Shown here: in pieces, positions 1 to 9,590 of the stretch
Layout of the letters: each line of letters opens with the position of its first letter
Position numbering within the stretch: the first letter of the stretch is position 1
Source of the DNA: G963663735 sp963663735
Lineage (GTDB): Bacteria > Acidobacteriota > UBA6911 > RPQK01 > JAPXNP01
NCBI GenBank assembly: GCA_963663735.2
Contig: CAXXHN010000002.1
Coordinates: forward strand, 868,001 to 932,000
Direction of reading: 5' to 3'
Length of the DNA: 64,000 nucleotides
Made by a program: the position numbers and the translations under genes
Notes under the pieces: model-generated
What the model was told of the DNA's origin: nothing
The model's database searches: none
What the model saw: the letters and a program-made list of their open reading frames with translations, nothing else

Positions 1-1
1 A

Positions 2-2281
2 TTAGAGGCAGTCTCAACCTTTGGGATTGCCCTCGCAGTTCTGGCTCTCCTCCTGACAGGGTTTCTTTATGTACTCAACGGCCATCTTGGTTATAACGGA
101 AGGGTGCAGTTGACTTCTGCGGCCAGGATACACTTGACCATTCTTTTAAGCCTGGTGTTCCTGACTTTGACATTCCGGTTCTGGGTACTGAGATTTGAAA
201 TACTTTACAACACGTCGGGAGCTGTTTTCGGGGCCGGCTATACTGATCTCTATGCCTGGCTCCCCTGTTACTGGCTGCTGGCAGGCCTTTCTCTGATTAC
301 CGCGATACTGATTGTGGCTTCCCTGCTTTTCTCAACGCTTAAGCCGGCTGCGGTTACCGGAATTATTTTTGGCGTGGTTTACCTTGGACTCAACATATAT
401 CCGTCACTGATCCAGACCTTTATTGTCGAGCCTAATGAACTGCAAAAGGAAAGCCCATACATAGACAACAATATTCAGGCCACCCTTAAGGCATACAAAC
501 TGGATTCCATTGAAACAAACGAATTCATTCCAAATGACAGTCTCAACATGGAAGCGCTTGATGAAAATAGAGGAACCCTGAAGAATATAAGATTGTGGGA
601 TTGGAGACCTCTTAAAAATACTTATGAACAGCTGCAGTCCATCCGCCTCTATTATGAATTTGAGAATCCGGATGTCGACAGGTATGTAATAGACGGTGAA
701 TACCGGCAGGTTCTTTTTTCTGCCAGGGAACTTGAGTTCAGTAGAATAGCAGAGACTGCCCAGAACTGGATCAATCGCCATTTTGTTTATACTCATGGCC
801 AGGGAATATGCATGAGCCCTGTTAATGAGGTTACATCTGAGGGCCTCCCGGAATTTTTTATCCAGGATATCCCCCCGCGTTCTAATGTTGACCTGCAAAT
901 CACGCGTCCGGAAATATATTTCGGAGAAAAAACTGAGCATCCAGTATTTGTTAAAACCAATCAGGAAGAATTTGATTATCCGATGGGTGACCAGAACGCC
1001 ACAACAATTTACGAAGGTGATCGGGGACTGCCCATTGACAGCTTTTTCATGAGGCTGGTGTTTTCCTGGGAATTAAAAATCTACCAGATTCTTTTTACTG
1101 ACAATTTCACGGAAAACAGCAGAATACTGCTGCACCGGCGACTCAATGAAAGAATACCCAGGATTGCCCCGTTTCTGTCTTTCGACAGGGATCCCTACCT
1201 TGTGATTCATGATGGAAGACTGTTATGGATACAGGACGCGTACACAGTTTCTGACCGTTATCCCTATTCCGAACCTTTTCCGGAACGAAGACCAGGGGCC
1301 ATTAACTACATCAGAAATTCAGTTAAAATTGTTATGGATGCCTACCTCGGAGATGTGACTTTTTATGTTGCCGATGAAGAAGACCCACTGATTAAAGTTT
1401 ATGAAAAAATCTTTCCGGAGATGTTCAAACCCCTGGACACCATGGATCCTGAAATGCGTAAACACATACGTTATCCGCTGGACCTGTTTGACATCCAGAG
1501 AGAAGTGTTTGGCAGATACCATATGACTAATTCGACGGTGTTTTATAACCAGGAGGATGTCTGGGAGATACCTACTGAGATTTATATGGGTAATGAACAG
1601 CAGATGGAAAGCTATTACATCATAATGAGCCTGCCTGGCTCCAAAGAACAGGATTTCCTTCTTCTGACTCCTTTTACACCCAAGAAAAAAAATAACATGA
1701 TTTCATGGATGGCTGCCCTTTCGGACGGTAGTAACTATGGCAGACTTGTTCTCTATCAGTTTCCCAAACAAGCTCTTACCTACGGCCCAATGCAGGTGGA
1801 AGCACGAATTGACCAGAATCCTGACATTTCCCAGTTGATAACCCTCTGGGGGCAGAAGGGATCCCGGGTCATCAGGGGAAATTTGTTGGTCATACCAATT
1901 GAGAATTCCATCCTTTATGTCGAACCTTTGTACCTTCAGGCTGAAAAGAGCGAGATCCCTGAGCTGACCCGGGTCATAATTGTCTATAACAACCAGGTAA
2001 CTCTGGGTGAAACTCTCGAAGACGCCCTCCATAAGGCACTGAGCGGTTCCCTGGAATCCTCGGCAGCCAATGCTGACGATTCAGCTGTCAGCGGCAATAC
2101 TTCCCTCGCGGCCCTTCCCCAGGATGTGCTAAAACTGGTGGAGGAGGCTCTGAATCACTACTTGAGCAGCCAGAAATACATACAGGAAGGAAACTGGACT
2201 GCTTATGGCGCGGAACAAAAAAAATTGGGAGAAAAGCTGGCTGAGTTAAAAAAGGCGAAAGCTGATGGCATAAAAAGGTAG
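2..2281 (+). CDS. UPF0182 family membrane protein (5' end missing)
   Basis: The frame is open from the first bases of the window, so the true start and first membrane helices lie upstream; 759 residues are visible. The visible part begins with hydrophobic segments, including ALAVLALLLTGFLYVL near the edge and HLTILLSLVFLTLTF just after, then two more helices before about residue 145. A long soluble region follows. Blocks such as KNIRLWDWRPL, GDVTFYVADEEDPLIKVYE and RYPLDLFDIQREVFGRYHM match the UPF0182/COG1615 family, whose members are about 900 residues long and of unknown function. The C-terminus is a lysine-rich, probably coiled-coil tail typical of the family. The first in-frame start-like codon visible is GTG at 104, but family length argues that it is internal. 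Confidence 0.9.
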   Translation, partial: LEAVSTFGIALAVLALLLTGFLYVLNGHLGYNGRVQLTSAARIHLTILLSLVFLTLTFRFWVLRFEILYNTSGAVFGAGYTDLYAWLPCYWLLAGLSLITAILIVASLLFSTLKPAAVTGIIFGVVYLGLNIYPSLIQTFIVEPNELQKESPYIDNNIQATLKAYKLDSIETNEFIPNDSLNMEALDENRGTLKNIRLWDWRPLKNTYEQLQSIRLYYEFENPDVDRYVIDGEYRQVLFSARELEFSRIAETAQNWINRHFVYTHGQGICMSPVNEVTSEGLPEFFIQDIPPRSNVDLQITRPEIYFGEKTEHPVFVKTNQEEFDYPMGDQNATTIYEGDRGLPIDSFFMRLVFSWELKIYQILFTDNFTENSRILLHRRLNERIPRIAPFLSFDRDPYLVIHDGRLLWIQDAYTVSDRYPYSEPFPERRPGAINYIRNSVKIVMDAYLGDVTFYVADEEDPLIKVYEKIFPEMFKPLDTMDPEMRKHIRYPLDLFDIQREVFGRYHMTNSTVFYNQEDVWEIPTEIYMGNEQQMESYYIIMSLPGSKEQDFLLLTPFTPKKKNNMISWMAALSDGSNYGRLVLYQFPKQALTYGPMQVEARIDQNPDISQLITLWGQKGSRVIRGNLLVIPIENSILYVEPLYLQAEKSEIPELTRVIIVYNNQVTLGETLEDALHKALSGSLESSAANADDSAVSGNTSLAALPQDVLKLVEEALNHYLSSQKYIQEGNWTAYGAEQKKLGEKLAELKKAKADGIKR

Positions 2282-2427
2282 AATTACACCGAGCATGAAT
2301 AATCACGAATAACTGCAAAAACTCGTCTTTATTGCCGTTTGATTTAAGATATTGGGGCCAGAAAAAAGGTTTACTTTACCGTCTCATTTATCAGGTGTAT
2401 CCAAAGACAACAAAAAAGAGGAATATT

Positions 2428-4287
2428 ATGAGGAAGAATACTGAAGTTTCAGAAATTAGAATTAAATCACTGGCAGTAATGGCAAACAGGTTACGGAGGC
2501 ACTCCCTGCTTTCAACTTCTGCTGCCAAATCGGGTCATCCCAGCACTTGTCTTTCCTGTGCTGAGATCGTATCCACTCTATTTTTCCAGTTCTACAGATT
2601 TGACCTCTCCAATCCTGATAATCCGGCCAATGACCGGTTTGTACTTTCCAAGGGGCATGCTGCGCCCATTCTTTGGGCTGCGCTTGGAGAAGCCGGAGCT
2701 TTTCCACTGGAGGAGCTGTTGAATCTCAGAAAAATTGACAGCCAGCTGGAAGGTCACCCCACTCCTCGAAGCCCTTATGTTGATGTTACTACCGGATCGC
2801 TGGGACAGGGGCTTGCCAATGCCGTGGGCATGGCCTTCGCTGCCCGGCTGAACCATGTAGACAATCAGATTTATGTTCTGCTTGGAGACGGTGAAATTGC
2901 GGAAGGGAGTGTGTGGGAAGCTGCTTCCCTGGCATCACACTACAAGCTCAGCAACATGGTTGCAGTAGTTGATGTCAACCGCCTGGGACAGAGTGAGCCG
3001 ACTATGGCAGGGCATAATGCGGACATCTACAAGAAACGATTTGAAGCTTTTGGCTGGGATGTACTGATTGTTGACGGCCACGACATAAAGTCCCTGATCA
3101 ATGCTTTCGATTATGCTGTAACTAACAGGAAACAGCCAACAGCCATCCTCGCCAAGACCTTCAAAGGAAAAGGTGTTTCCTTTATGGAGGACCAGGATGG
3201 ATGGCATGGGAAACCGGTTACGGATCCCGCACAGCTGCAGCAGGCTCTTGATGAAGTAGGCGGAAAGGAAAATCCACCTGAAAAGTTATGCCTTGCAAAG
3301 CCTGAGTTTTCCGCCCCACTTGAACCTGTCGCGGCCAATCTCTCAATCAGCTGTGAATACGGGCCGGATGATAAGGTTGCTACCCGCCAGGCATACGGGA
3401 AAGGGTTGGCCAAGATGGGAACCCTGGATAACCGGGTAGTCGCCCTGGATGGAGACTGCAAGAATTCCACATTCTCAGATCTTTTCAGAAAAGCACATCC
3501 AGATAGATTTTTTGAATGTTTTATTGCAGAGCAGGTTCTGGTCGGCGCGGCATCCGGTCTGGCATCCCAGGGAAAGATTCCCTTTGCCTCAACCTTTGCC
3601 TGTTTCCTAACCAGGGCGTACGATTTTATAAGAATCGCCGGTATCTCAGGCCTTAACCTGAAATTATGCGGTTCTCATGCCGGAGTATCAATTGGTGAAG
3701 ACGGCCCGTCCCAGATGGCGCTGGAAGATCTGGCAATGATGCGTGCCGTTGGTGGCTCGACTGTGCTTTATCCTTCTGATGCGGTTTCCGCCGAGAAGCT
3801 CGTAGCCGAAGCAGCCAGGGCTGAAGGCATAACCTATATCAGAACCAGCCGGCCTGCTACTCCGGTTCTCTATGGCAATAATGAAGAGTTCCCGATCGGC
3901 GGATCAAAGATTGTTAAAAGCAGTACCAATGACAAAGCAACCCTGGTCGGTGCCGGTGTAACCCTCCACGAGTCAATCAAGGCAGCCGGAATTCTGGCTG
4001 AAAAAGGAATTAACGTCAGGGTCATAGACCTTTACAGCATTAAACCTGTTGACAGCCGCACCCTGCAGCAGGCGGCAAAGGAAACTGGACTCATAATAAC
4101 AGTTGAGGACCATTATCCGGAGGGTGGACTGGGAGAATCAGTTCGCTCCGCCCTTGGAGATGTTGAGTGCAGGTTCAGAAGCCTTGCTATCGGCGGAATT
4201 CCGCGCTCAGGCGCTCCGGATCAACTGTTGAACCTGTTCGGGATTGATGCCGAGAACATCGTTAAGGCGGTTGTTGAAAATATTTAG
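2428..4287 (+). CDS. tkt: Transketolase, single chain (human-type length)
   Basis: Thiamine-diphosphate enzyme of the non-oxidative pentose phosphate pathway, moving two-carbon ketol units between sugar phosphates. The protein is 619 residues from the ATG that follows an AAGAGGA ribosome site; a TTG start 96 bases upstream would add an unconserved tail. Visible blocks in order are SGHPSTCLSC (about residue 36), SKGHAAPILWA, the ThDP/Mg signature GDGEIAEGSVWEAA (about 153), and the pyrimidine-domain segment FIAEQVLVGAASGLASQGK (about 370), whose glutamate contacts the ThDP aminopyrimidine in the family. The C-terminal transketolase domain follows (VIDLYSIKPVD, EDHYPEGGLGE). All three domains are in one chain, and the length is closer to vertebrate-type enzymes than to the roughly 660-residue E. 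coli type. The product assignment is secure; the subtype is inferred from length. Confidence 0.95.
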   Translation: MRKNTEVSEIRIKSLAVMANRLRRHSLLSTSAAKSGHPSTCLSCAEIVSTLFFQFYRFDLSNPDNPANDRFVLSKGHAAPILWAALGEAGAFPLEELLNLRKIDSQLEGHPTPRSPYVDVTTGSLGQGLANAVGMAFAARLNHVDNQIYVLLGDGEIAEGSVWEAASLASHYKLSNMVAVVDVNRLGQSEPTMAGHNADIYKKRFEAFGWDVLIVDGHDIKSLINAFDYAVTNRKQPTAILAKTFKGKGVSFMEDQDGWHGKPVTDPAQLQQALDEVGGKENPPEKLCLAKPEFSAPLEPVAANLSISCEYGPDDKVATRQAYGKGLAKMGTLDNRVVALDGDCKNSTFSDLFRKAHPDRFFECFIAEQVLVGAASGLASQGKIPFASTFACFLTRAYDFIRIAGISGLNLKLCGSHAGVSIGEDGPSQMALEDLAMMRAVGGSTVLYPSDAVSAEKLVAEAARAEGITYIRTSRPATPVLYGNNEEFPIGGSKIVKSSTNDKATLVGAGVTLHESIKAAGILAEKGINVRVIDLYSIKPVDSRTLQQAAKETGLIITVEDHYPEGGLGESVRSALGDVECRFRSLAIGGIPRSGAPDQLLNLFGIDAENIVKAVVENI

Positions 4288-4316
4288 CCGTATTGCTGAT
4301 CGAGGCTGAAAATGAA

Positions 4317-4341
4317 TTAATCCGAGACTAAAGCGGATTAA
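4317..4341. other. Stem-loop between transketolase and beta-CASP RNase genes
   Basis: A perfect 8-bp inverted repeat TTAATCCG / CGGATTAA with a 9-base loop starts about 30 bases after the transketolase stop. No clear run of T follows on either strand, so it is at best a weak terminator. It could instead be a transcript-stability hairpin or an operator for the next gene. Confidence 0.4.
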
Positions 4342-4389
4342 AACCTATTTACATGGATTAAATGTAATTTTGCAGATGGGAGAATAGTT

Positions 4390-5793
4390 ATGGAGATCCA
4401 GTTTCTCGGAGGAGCAAGGGAAGTTACCGGCTCACAACACCTGATAACCGCAAACGGAAAAAAGATTCTGCTGGAATGCGGGCTGTATCAGGGGCGCAGG
4501 TCTGAAACCTACGAGAAGAATCTTAATTTTGCTTTTAACCCGGCAGATATCGACATACTTCTTCTCTCCCATGCTCATATCGATCACAGCGGGAACATTC
4601 CCAACCTGGTAAAGAATGGTTTCACCGGAAGAATCGTAACCACCGGCGCGACAGTGGATCTTTGCCAGATCATGCTTCGGGATGCCGCCTATATCCAGGA
4701 AAAGGATGCATATTTTGTTAATAAATTCAGGACAAAAAAAGGGGAAACACCAGTTGAGCCTCTCTACACTACTGAAGATGCCGAAAATGCCCTGAAACAG
4801 TTTCATGGCGTCGAATATGCCACAGGTTACGATATAGCGCCCGGAATCCGGGTAGAATTCAGGGATGCCGGACACATACTTGGTTCGGCTTCAATTCTTC
4901 TGGAGATAACTGAACCCGGTAAAAACAAACCGGTGAGGATTGGTTTTACCGGGGACCTGGGGCGCAAAGATGTTCCGGTGGTGAGAGATCCGGACTATAT
5001 GAGAAACCTGGATGTCCTTCTGACCGAGAGTACTTATGGAGACAGAATTCATAAAAAGGTTGAGGATGTTGAAGAGGAACTGGCCGCATTAATAAGGGAA
5101 ACTGCCAATGCTGGAGGAAAGATCATTATTCCGGCATTCGCTGTGGGCCGAACCCAATTGCTTGTTTATATCCTGCACAAGCTTTTCAACCAGGATCGAA
5201 TACCTGATCTGCCGGTATTCGTGGACAGCCCTCTGGCAGTCAATGCAACTGAAATTTTCCGGCGACATCCTGATTGTCTGGACCGGGAAACCCATCGCAT
5301 TTTCATTGAATCCAACGAGGATCCCTTTGGATTCAGCAGGCTGCAATACATCAGGGATGTTAATCTTTCTAAAAAATTAAACGGAATCGGTTATCCCCAT
5401 ATAATTATTTCAGCTTCCGGCATGGCTGAAGCCGGCAGAATCCTGCACCACCTGAGAAATAACATTGGCAATCCTTCCAATACCATACTTTTGGTTGGTT
5501 ATTCAGCCCAGCATACGCTTGCCCGCAAACTAATGGATGGTGAGAAAATTGTTAAGATTTTCGGAGAAGACCATGCAGTTAAATGCCGGGTCGCGACCAT
5601 GGACCATTTCAGCGCCCATGCTGATAAGAATGATCTCCTTGAGTTCATTACCACCCTTTCCACAGACAGGCTGAAGAAGATTTTTGTTGTCCACGGAGAG
5701 GAAAACCAGTCACTTGCCTTCCAGGACACTCTCCTTAAGAAAGGCTACAAAGACGTGATTGTTCCCGAAGCGGGAGAAACACATTTAATTTAG
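4390..5793 (+). CDS. Metallo-beta-lactamase-fold RNase/hydrolase, beta-CASP family
   Basis: Predicted zinc-dependent RNA-processing nuclease of the COG1236 (CPSF73-like) group, acting in the cytoplasm. The 467-residue chain has the zinc motif HAHIDH at residues 61-66, further metal-site motifs DAGHILGSAS (about 160) and GFTGDLG (about 187), then the beta-CASP insert. The C-terminal blocks SASGMAEAGRILHHL, HFSAHADK and VHGEE complete the family pattern. All expected metal ligands appear to be present. A GGGAG ribosome site lies about 8 bases upstream of the ATG. Prokaryotic members are RNA nucleases or remain untested, so the exact substrate cannot be assigned. Confidence 0.9.
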   Translation: MEIQFLGGAREVTGSQHLITANGKKILLECGLYQGRRSETYEKNLNFAFNPADIDILLLSHAHIDHSGNIPNLVKNGFTGRIVTTGATVDLCQIMLRDAAYIQEKDAYFVNKFRTKKGETPVEPLYTTEDAENALKQFHGVEYATGYDIAPGIRVEFRDAGHILGSASILLEITEPGKNKPVRIGFTGDLGRKDVPVVRDPDYMRNLDVLLTESTYGDRIHKKVEDVEEELAALIRETANAGGKIIIPAFAVGRTQLLVYILHKLFNQDRIPDLPVFVDSPLAVNATEIFRRHPDCLDRETHRIFIESNEDPFGFSRLQYIRDVNLSKKLNGIGYPHIIISASGMAEAGRILHHLRNNIGNPSNTILLVGYSAQHTLARKLMDGEKIVKIFGEDHAVKCRVATMDHFSAHADKNDLLEFITTLSTDRLKKIFVVHGEENQSLAFQDTLLKKGYKDVIVPEAGETHLI

Positions 5794-6131
5794 GAATGTC
5801 TCTTAATTGCACTAACCAGGCAAGGGCTGAAGAAGCTGAATTGAAGAATAACCGATTAGACCTCCTTGTGACAAAAGAGGCCTCAATTTGATTAAGGAAT
5901 TACCGCCGCTCTTTGCAGCTGGTGTGAAATGGGTTGATACCCTGTCTGGATGGCTTTTCAAGAGAATATTCCGATGAAGAAGTGGCATGTTCCGAGTCCC
6001 GCAAAAATTCTTTTGACCTGATGGTATAAGGTACGGACAACAGGGGGCTTTTGCCCGGATTTCTTAAGTTAAGATTCCTGTAGAGACTGGCTTCAACTGA
6101 AAATATGGGAGTTCTGTCATTTACCGCCGGG
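5794..6131. other. Intergenic region, no gene seen
   Basis: About 340 bases between the convergent RNase and methyltransferase genes. Short inverted elements are present (for example around AGACCTC/GAGGCCT near 5858-5882), but no strong terminator, RNA gene or conserved coding frame was recognised. Confidence 0.5.
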
Positions 6132-6788
6132 TTATTTTTTTGAGTAACGGTAAATGTTGAAAAAGGCATTTTCAAGAAAAGTCAGGGTTTCTTCTTTTTC
6201 CATGCCGATGTTTTTCATCCATCTGTCCAGCTCCTCAGGAGTGTACTTCCCCTGTTCAAGATGAGGAGGCCATTGTCCTAACCGGTCAATGACAGCAATT
6301 CTTGCACCGTCTCTCAGGTACCGGGTCAAGCCCTGTAGATATAGGGATTGGTCAGAAATGTAGGAGAGCGTGTCGCAAATCAGGACAAAGTCAACAGCCT
6401 CAGGTATCCTGGGGTCGAGTTCATCGCCCAGTATGGTTTTGATATTGTCCAGGTGGTTACGCTGGGAAAGTTCTTCGACATAGGAAAGAAATTCCTGTTC
6501 AATATCAACAGCGTAAACCCTCCCTCCGGGTAAAACCTGTCTGGCGAGGGGGATGGTAAATAATCCTGATCCGGATCCGATATCAGCAACAACATCACCG
6601 GGTTCAAGATGTAGGTTTTTTACAACCCTGTCTATCTGCAGATCTCTGACTCTATCAGCAGATTCAAGTATCTGGATATATTCAAGGGGATTCCGGTTTT
6701 CAGTTTTGGCAGGCCGTTCCTGCGGAATCGATGTACATGAGGTCACCAGGGCCAACCCTGATAGAATAATTAACCAGAATCTAGTCAT
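6132..6788 (-). CDS. SAM-dependent methyltransferase with lipoprotein-like signal
   Basis: A 218-residue class I methyltransferase (Methyltransf_25/11-like). The SAM-binding motif I reads DVVADIGSGSGLFTIPLA at about residue 66. An acidic strand end (VYAVDIEQEF) and an LICDTLSYI block follow. Unusually for a SAM enzyme, the N-terminus is MTRFWLIILSGLALVTSCTS, a typical lipoprotein signal with lipobox LVTSC and Cys18. Methyltransferases with such signals occur in Gram-negative genomes but their substrates are unknown; SAM is not expected outside the cytoplasm. If a downstream start were used the enzyme would be cytosolic, but there is no good alternative before the conserved domain. Confidence 0.8.
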   Translation of the reverse strand: MTRFWLIILSGLALVTSCTSIPQERPAKTENRNPLEYIQILESADRVRDLQIDRVVKNLHLEPGDVVADIGSGSGLFTIPLARQVLPGGRVYAVDIEQEFLSYVEELSQRNHLDNIKTILGDELDPRIPEAVDFVLICDTLSYISDQSLYLQGLTRYLRDGARIAVIDRLGQWPPHLEQGKYTPEELDRWMKNIGMEKEETLTFLENAFFNIYRYSKK

Positions 6789-6864
6789 GTTGAGAATTCT
6801 ACACTTTTAGGAACTGAAAAAAAACTACTGTTAAACACCTGATCTAAAACTTTTCTTCGGTAAT

Positions 6865-6909
6865 GGCAAGGGAGCTGTTCCCTGAAAACCTGTTCCCAGC
6901 TCCTATGCC
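6865..6909 (-). terminator. Stem-loop downstream of isocitrate dehydrogenase
   Basis: Inverted repeat GGCA-AG-GGAGCTG paired with CAGCTCC-TA-TGCC: 11 base pairs with a 2/2 internal loop, beginning about 20 bases beyond the dehydrogenase stop on the minus strand. There is no T run, so it is a possible factor-dependent terminator or 3' stabiliser rather than a canonical intrinsic terminator. Confidence 0.4.
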
Positions 6910-6930
6910 ATCCTCCTAATGACTCACCCG

Positions 6931-8130
6931 CTATCTGTTGGTAAGATTGGACCACTTTTCCAGCAGGTCGGGATCTGTCATTGTTTCCATCAGATAATCA
7001 CCATATTCCGCAGCAGAAGCGCCGGTCTCACGTCCGGTTATCACAAGTTTCTTTTCATACTGTCCGCAGATCTCAAGAGCCATTTCCAGTTTTGTCGCTT
7101 TTTCGGGATACCCGATATGCCGGAGCATCATAACCGCGGCTCTGATCAATGATGAAGGGTCAGCATATTCTCCTCTTCCTTCCTTGATCATCCGTGGCGC
7201 GCTGCCGTGTATTGCTTCAAACATAGCGTACCGCTTTCCTATATTGGCACTACCGGCTGTCCCAACACCTCCCTGGAATTCTGCTGCTTCATCAGTCAGT
7301 ATGTCTCCATACAAATTTGGCAGGACAATAACTTTGAACTGGGTGCGGCGTTTTGGATCAACCAGTTTGGCAGTCATTATGTCGATATACCATCCTTCCC
7401 AATTAATGCCGGGATAGTCTCGGGCAACCCGGGCAGCTGTATCCAGGAAAAGGCCATCCGTGGTTTTTATCACATTGGCTTTAGTTACTACCGTCACGCT
7501 GTCAATGCCATTTTTCCGGGCATAATCAAAGGCCATGCGAAGGATCCGTTCAGACCCCTGCAAGGTAGTTACAGTAAAATCAAATGCCAGATCCTCAGTA
7601 ATCTGAATACCCTGGCTTCCCAGCACATAGGCTCCTTCTGTATTTTCCCTGAAAAACATCCAGTCAATTCCTTCACTGGGGACCTTTACCGGTCTCACGT
7701 TGGCAAAGAGGTCAAGGTAACGGCGCATGGATACATTGGCACTTTCAATATTAGGCCAGCCATCACCTTTTTCAGGTGTAGTGGTCGGAGCCTTTAATAT
7801 CACATGACATTTTTTCAATTCTTCCAGGACGTCATCAGGAATAGACTTTCCCTGCTTCGCCCGGTTCTCGATGGTGAGTCCGTCTATTGTCCTGAAAACA
7901 ATTTTATTTTGATCCAACTCATCCCTGAGAATGAATTCGAGTATTCGCTGGGTTTCCTGGGAGATTATGGGCCCTATTCCATCTCCCCAGCACATGCCTA
8001 TGATTAAAGGGCTTAGTTGACTGTAATCAAGCCAATCTTCGGCAGATTTGATTTGCTCCACCCTTTTCAGCTGCTCTGCAATCAGATTTTCAAAATGTGT
8101 TTTTGCTTTTTCAAGTTTTTGTTCGCTCAT
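6931..8130 (-). CDS. Isocitrate dehydrogenase (IDH/IMDH family)
   Basis: Oxidative decarboxylation of isocitrate to 2-oxoglutarate. The 399-residue chain has GDGIGP (about 49-54), RENTEGAYVLGSQG, TKANVIKTTDGLF, and the family signature beginning NLYGDILTDEAAEF. The residues that bind isocitrate in the E. coli enzyme (S113, N115, R119, R129) align by spacing with S130, N132, R136 and R146 here, which favours isocitrate over isopropylmalate. The block EAIHGSAPRM precedes the cofactor region. Whether NAD or NADP is used cannot be read with confidence. The N-terminal 40 residues are a helical extension. An AGGAG site lies about 12 bases before the ATG. It is transcribed divergently from the M20 peptidase. 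Confidence 0.88.
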   Translation of the reverse strand: MSEQKLEKAKTHFENLIAEQLKRVEQIKSAEDWLDYSQLSPLIIGMCWGDGIGPIISQETQRILEFILRDELDQNKIVFRTIDGLTIENRAKQGKSIPDDVLEELKKCHVILKAPTTTPEKGDGWPNIESANVSMRRYLDLFANVRPVKVPSEGIDWMFFRENTEGAYVLGSQGIQITEDLAFDFTVTTLQGSERILRMAFDYARKNGIDSVTVVTKANVIKTTDGLFLDTAARVARDYPGINWEGWYIDIMTAKLVDPKRRTQFKVIVLPNLYGDILTDEAAEFQGGVGTAGSANIGKRYAMFEAIHGSAPRMIKEGRGEYADPSSLIRAAVMMLRHIGYPEKATKLEMALEICGQYEKKLVITGRETGASAAEYGDYLMETMTDPDLLEKWSNLTNR

Positions 8131-8371
8131 ATCTAAGTTATTCTCCTAAATCTATTTTTCCAGAATTCGCGGATATTGCCAGGTGGGTTTTTTGAAGGAT
8201 TATTGTGTAATTATACATGAAAAGCGGAGCTTCGACATTCGGTTCGTGCATCTGAAAAGTGCTTTCTCTGCCTTGCTCCTTGCAAAGCGATTTATCTTGC
8301 TTCCCTAATAGTCTGTTTTTTCGACACTTCACCGTCCCTGTAACCTGATTTTTTCCGGAAGATTCAGGATA

Positions 8372-9571
8372 ATGATGATACTTGCCAATGAATCCCGCTC
8401 AGTGGACAATAGGGAGATGAATAAAATATCAGGACAGCAGGTCAGAGCTCATACCGATTCCCGGAAGGATCAGATCATTGAGCTTATTAAAGAGCTGGTT
8501 ATGATCGAAAGCCCTACCCTTCAGACCCAGGCTCATCGGGAAATCCATGAAATCCTGATCAGGGAATTTTCCAGGATAGGATACAGCTGTTTCAGAAGAA
8601 CCGGAAGAAGCAGCGGGGGGCTGCTTTATTGCCGTCCCTCAGAACGGATCCGGCGGCAGGAAGCCCAACTGCTTCTTGGTCATTGCGATACAGTCTGGGA
8701 TATCGGAACCCTGAAAGACAGCATGCCCTTACGACAGGAAGGGGAGCTGTTAAGGGGGCCCGGTATCTATGACATGAAAACCGGGCTGGCCCAGATAGTC
8801 TATGCCTTGAGAACACTTAAGGAACTGAATTACCAACCATCTGTAACCCCCATCGTGTTGATAACTTCGGATGAGGAACTGGGGAGTGAGGATTCTATAA
8901 AATTTATAAGATCCCTTTCGAAAAGGGTTAAAAGAGTCCTGATCCCGGAACCTTCCTATGGGGAAAATGGCGGCCTGAAAACTTCGCGTAAAGGTGTCGG
9001 TCGCTATGAGATCCTCATAACCGGCAAAGCCGCCCATTCCGGGCTGGAGCCCGAGAAGGGTATCAGCGCTGTTGTGGTGCTGGCCGATATCATCAAGGAA
9101 TTGAATTCACTCAATGATTATGACCGGGGCATTTCGGTAAATGTAGGTGTGGTTGAGGGAGGCACCAGGGAAAACGTGGTACCGGCGGAGAGCCGGGCTC
9201 TGGTGGATGTGAGGGTCAGGACAACCAAAGACGCCTGGAAAATAGACCAGGCAGTCAGGGCAATGAAACCTTCCCTGCCGGGAGCCTCCATCAAGATTCT
9301 GGGAGGCATTGACCGCCCTCCCATGGAAAGGACAGAAGCCAACCAAAAACTGTGGAAACAGGCTGAGTTGGTGGGCAGAGAAATGGGTTTGAAACTTTAT
9401 GGTGTGGAAAGCGGTGGGGCTTCAGATGGTAATTTCACCAGTCAATACACTGCAACCCTGGATGGACTTGGCGCGGTCGGCGGAGGAGCTCATGCCCTGC
9501 ATGAATTCATCAGAACTGACAAGGTTTCGGAGAGGACAGCATTGCTGGCAATGTTGCTTATGCAGGATTGA
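8372..9571 (+). CDS. M20 family metallopeptidase (carboxypeptidase G2-like)
   Basis: A di-zinc exopeptidase of the M20/ArgE/carboxypeptidase G2 group, cytoplasmic as no signal peptide is seen. Metal-ligand motifs are complete: LLLGHCDTVWD, GPGIYDMKTGLAQ, TSDEELGS, PEPSYGENGG and a C-terminal HALHEFI. The dimerisation (M20_dimer) domain lies between about residues 195 and 300. The sequence is closest in pattern to the glutamate carboxypeptidase group, but the substrate is not determinable. Start choice is uncertain: ATG at 8372 or 8375 after AGGAT, or the internal ATG at 8417. It converges with dapF, with only about 20 bases between the stops. Confidence 0.88.
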   Translation: MMILANESRSVDNREMNKISGQQVRAHTDSRKDQIIELIKELVMIESPTLQTQAHREIHEILIREFSRIGYSCFRRTGRSSGGLLYCRPSERIRRQEAQLLLGHCDTVWDIGTLKDSMPLRQEGELLRGPGIYDMKTGLAQIVYALRTLKELNYQPSVTPIVLITSDEELGSEDSIKFIRSLSKRVKRVLIPEPSYGENGGLKTSRKGVGRYEILITGKAAHSGLEPEKGISAVVVLADIIKELNSLNDYDRGISVNVGVVEGGTRENVVPAESRALVDVRVRTTKDAWKIDQAVRAMKPSLPGASIKILGGIDRPPMERTEANQKLWKQAELVGREMGLKLYGVESGGASDGNFTSQYTATLDGLGAVGGGAHALHEFIRTDKVSERTALLAMLLMQD

Positions 9572-9590
9572 AGCCGCAACCCCGTAAAAA

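Noticed and set aside
5900..6175. 91-codon minus-strand frame in the gap after the RNase gene
   Set aside because: It overlaps the end of the methyltransferase and has no ribosome site or recognisable domain.
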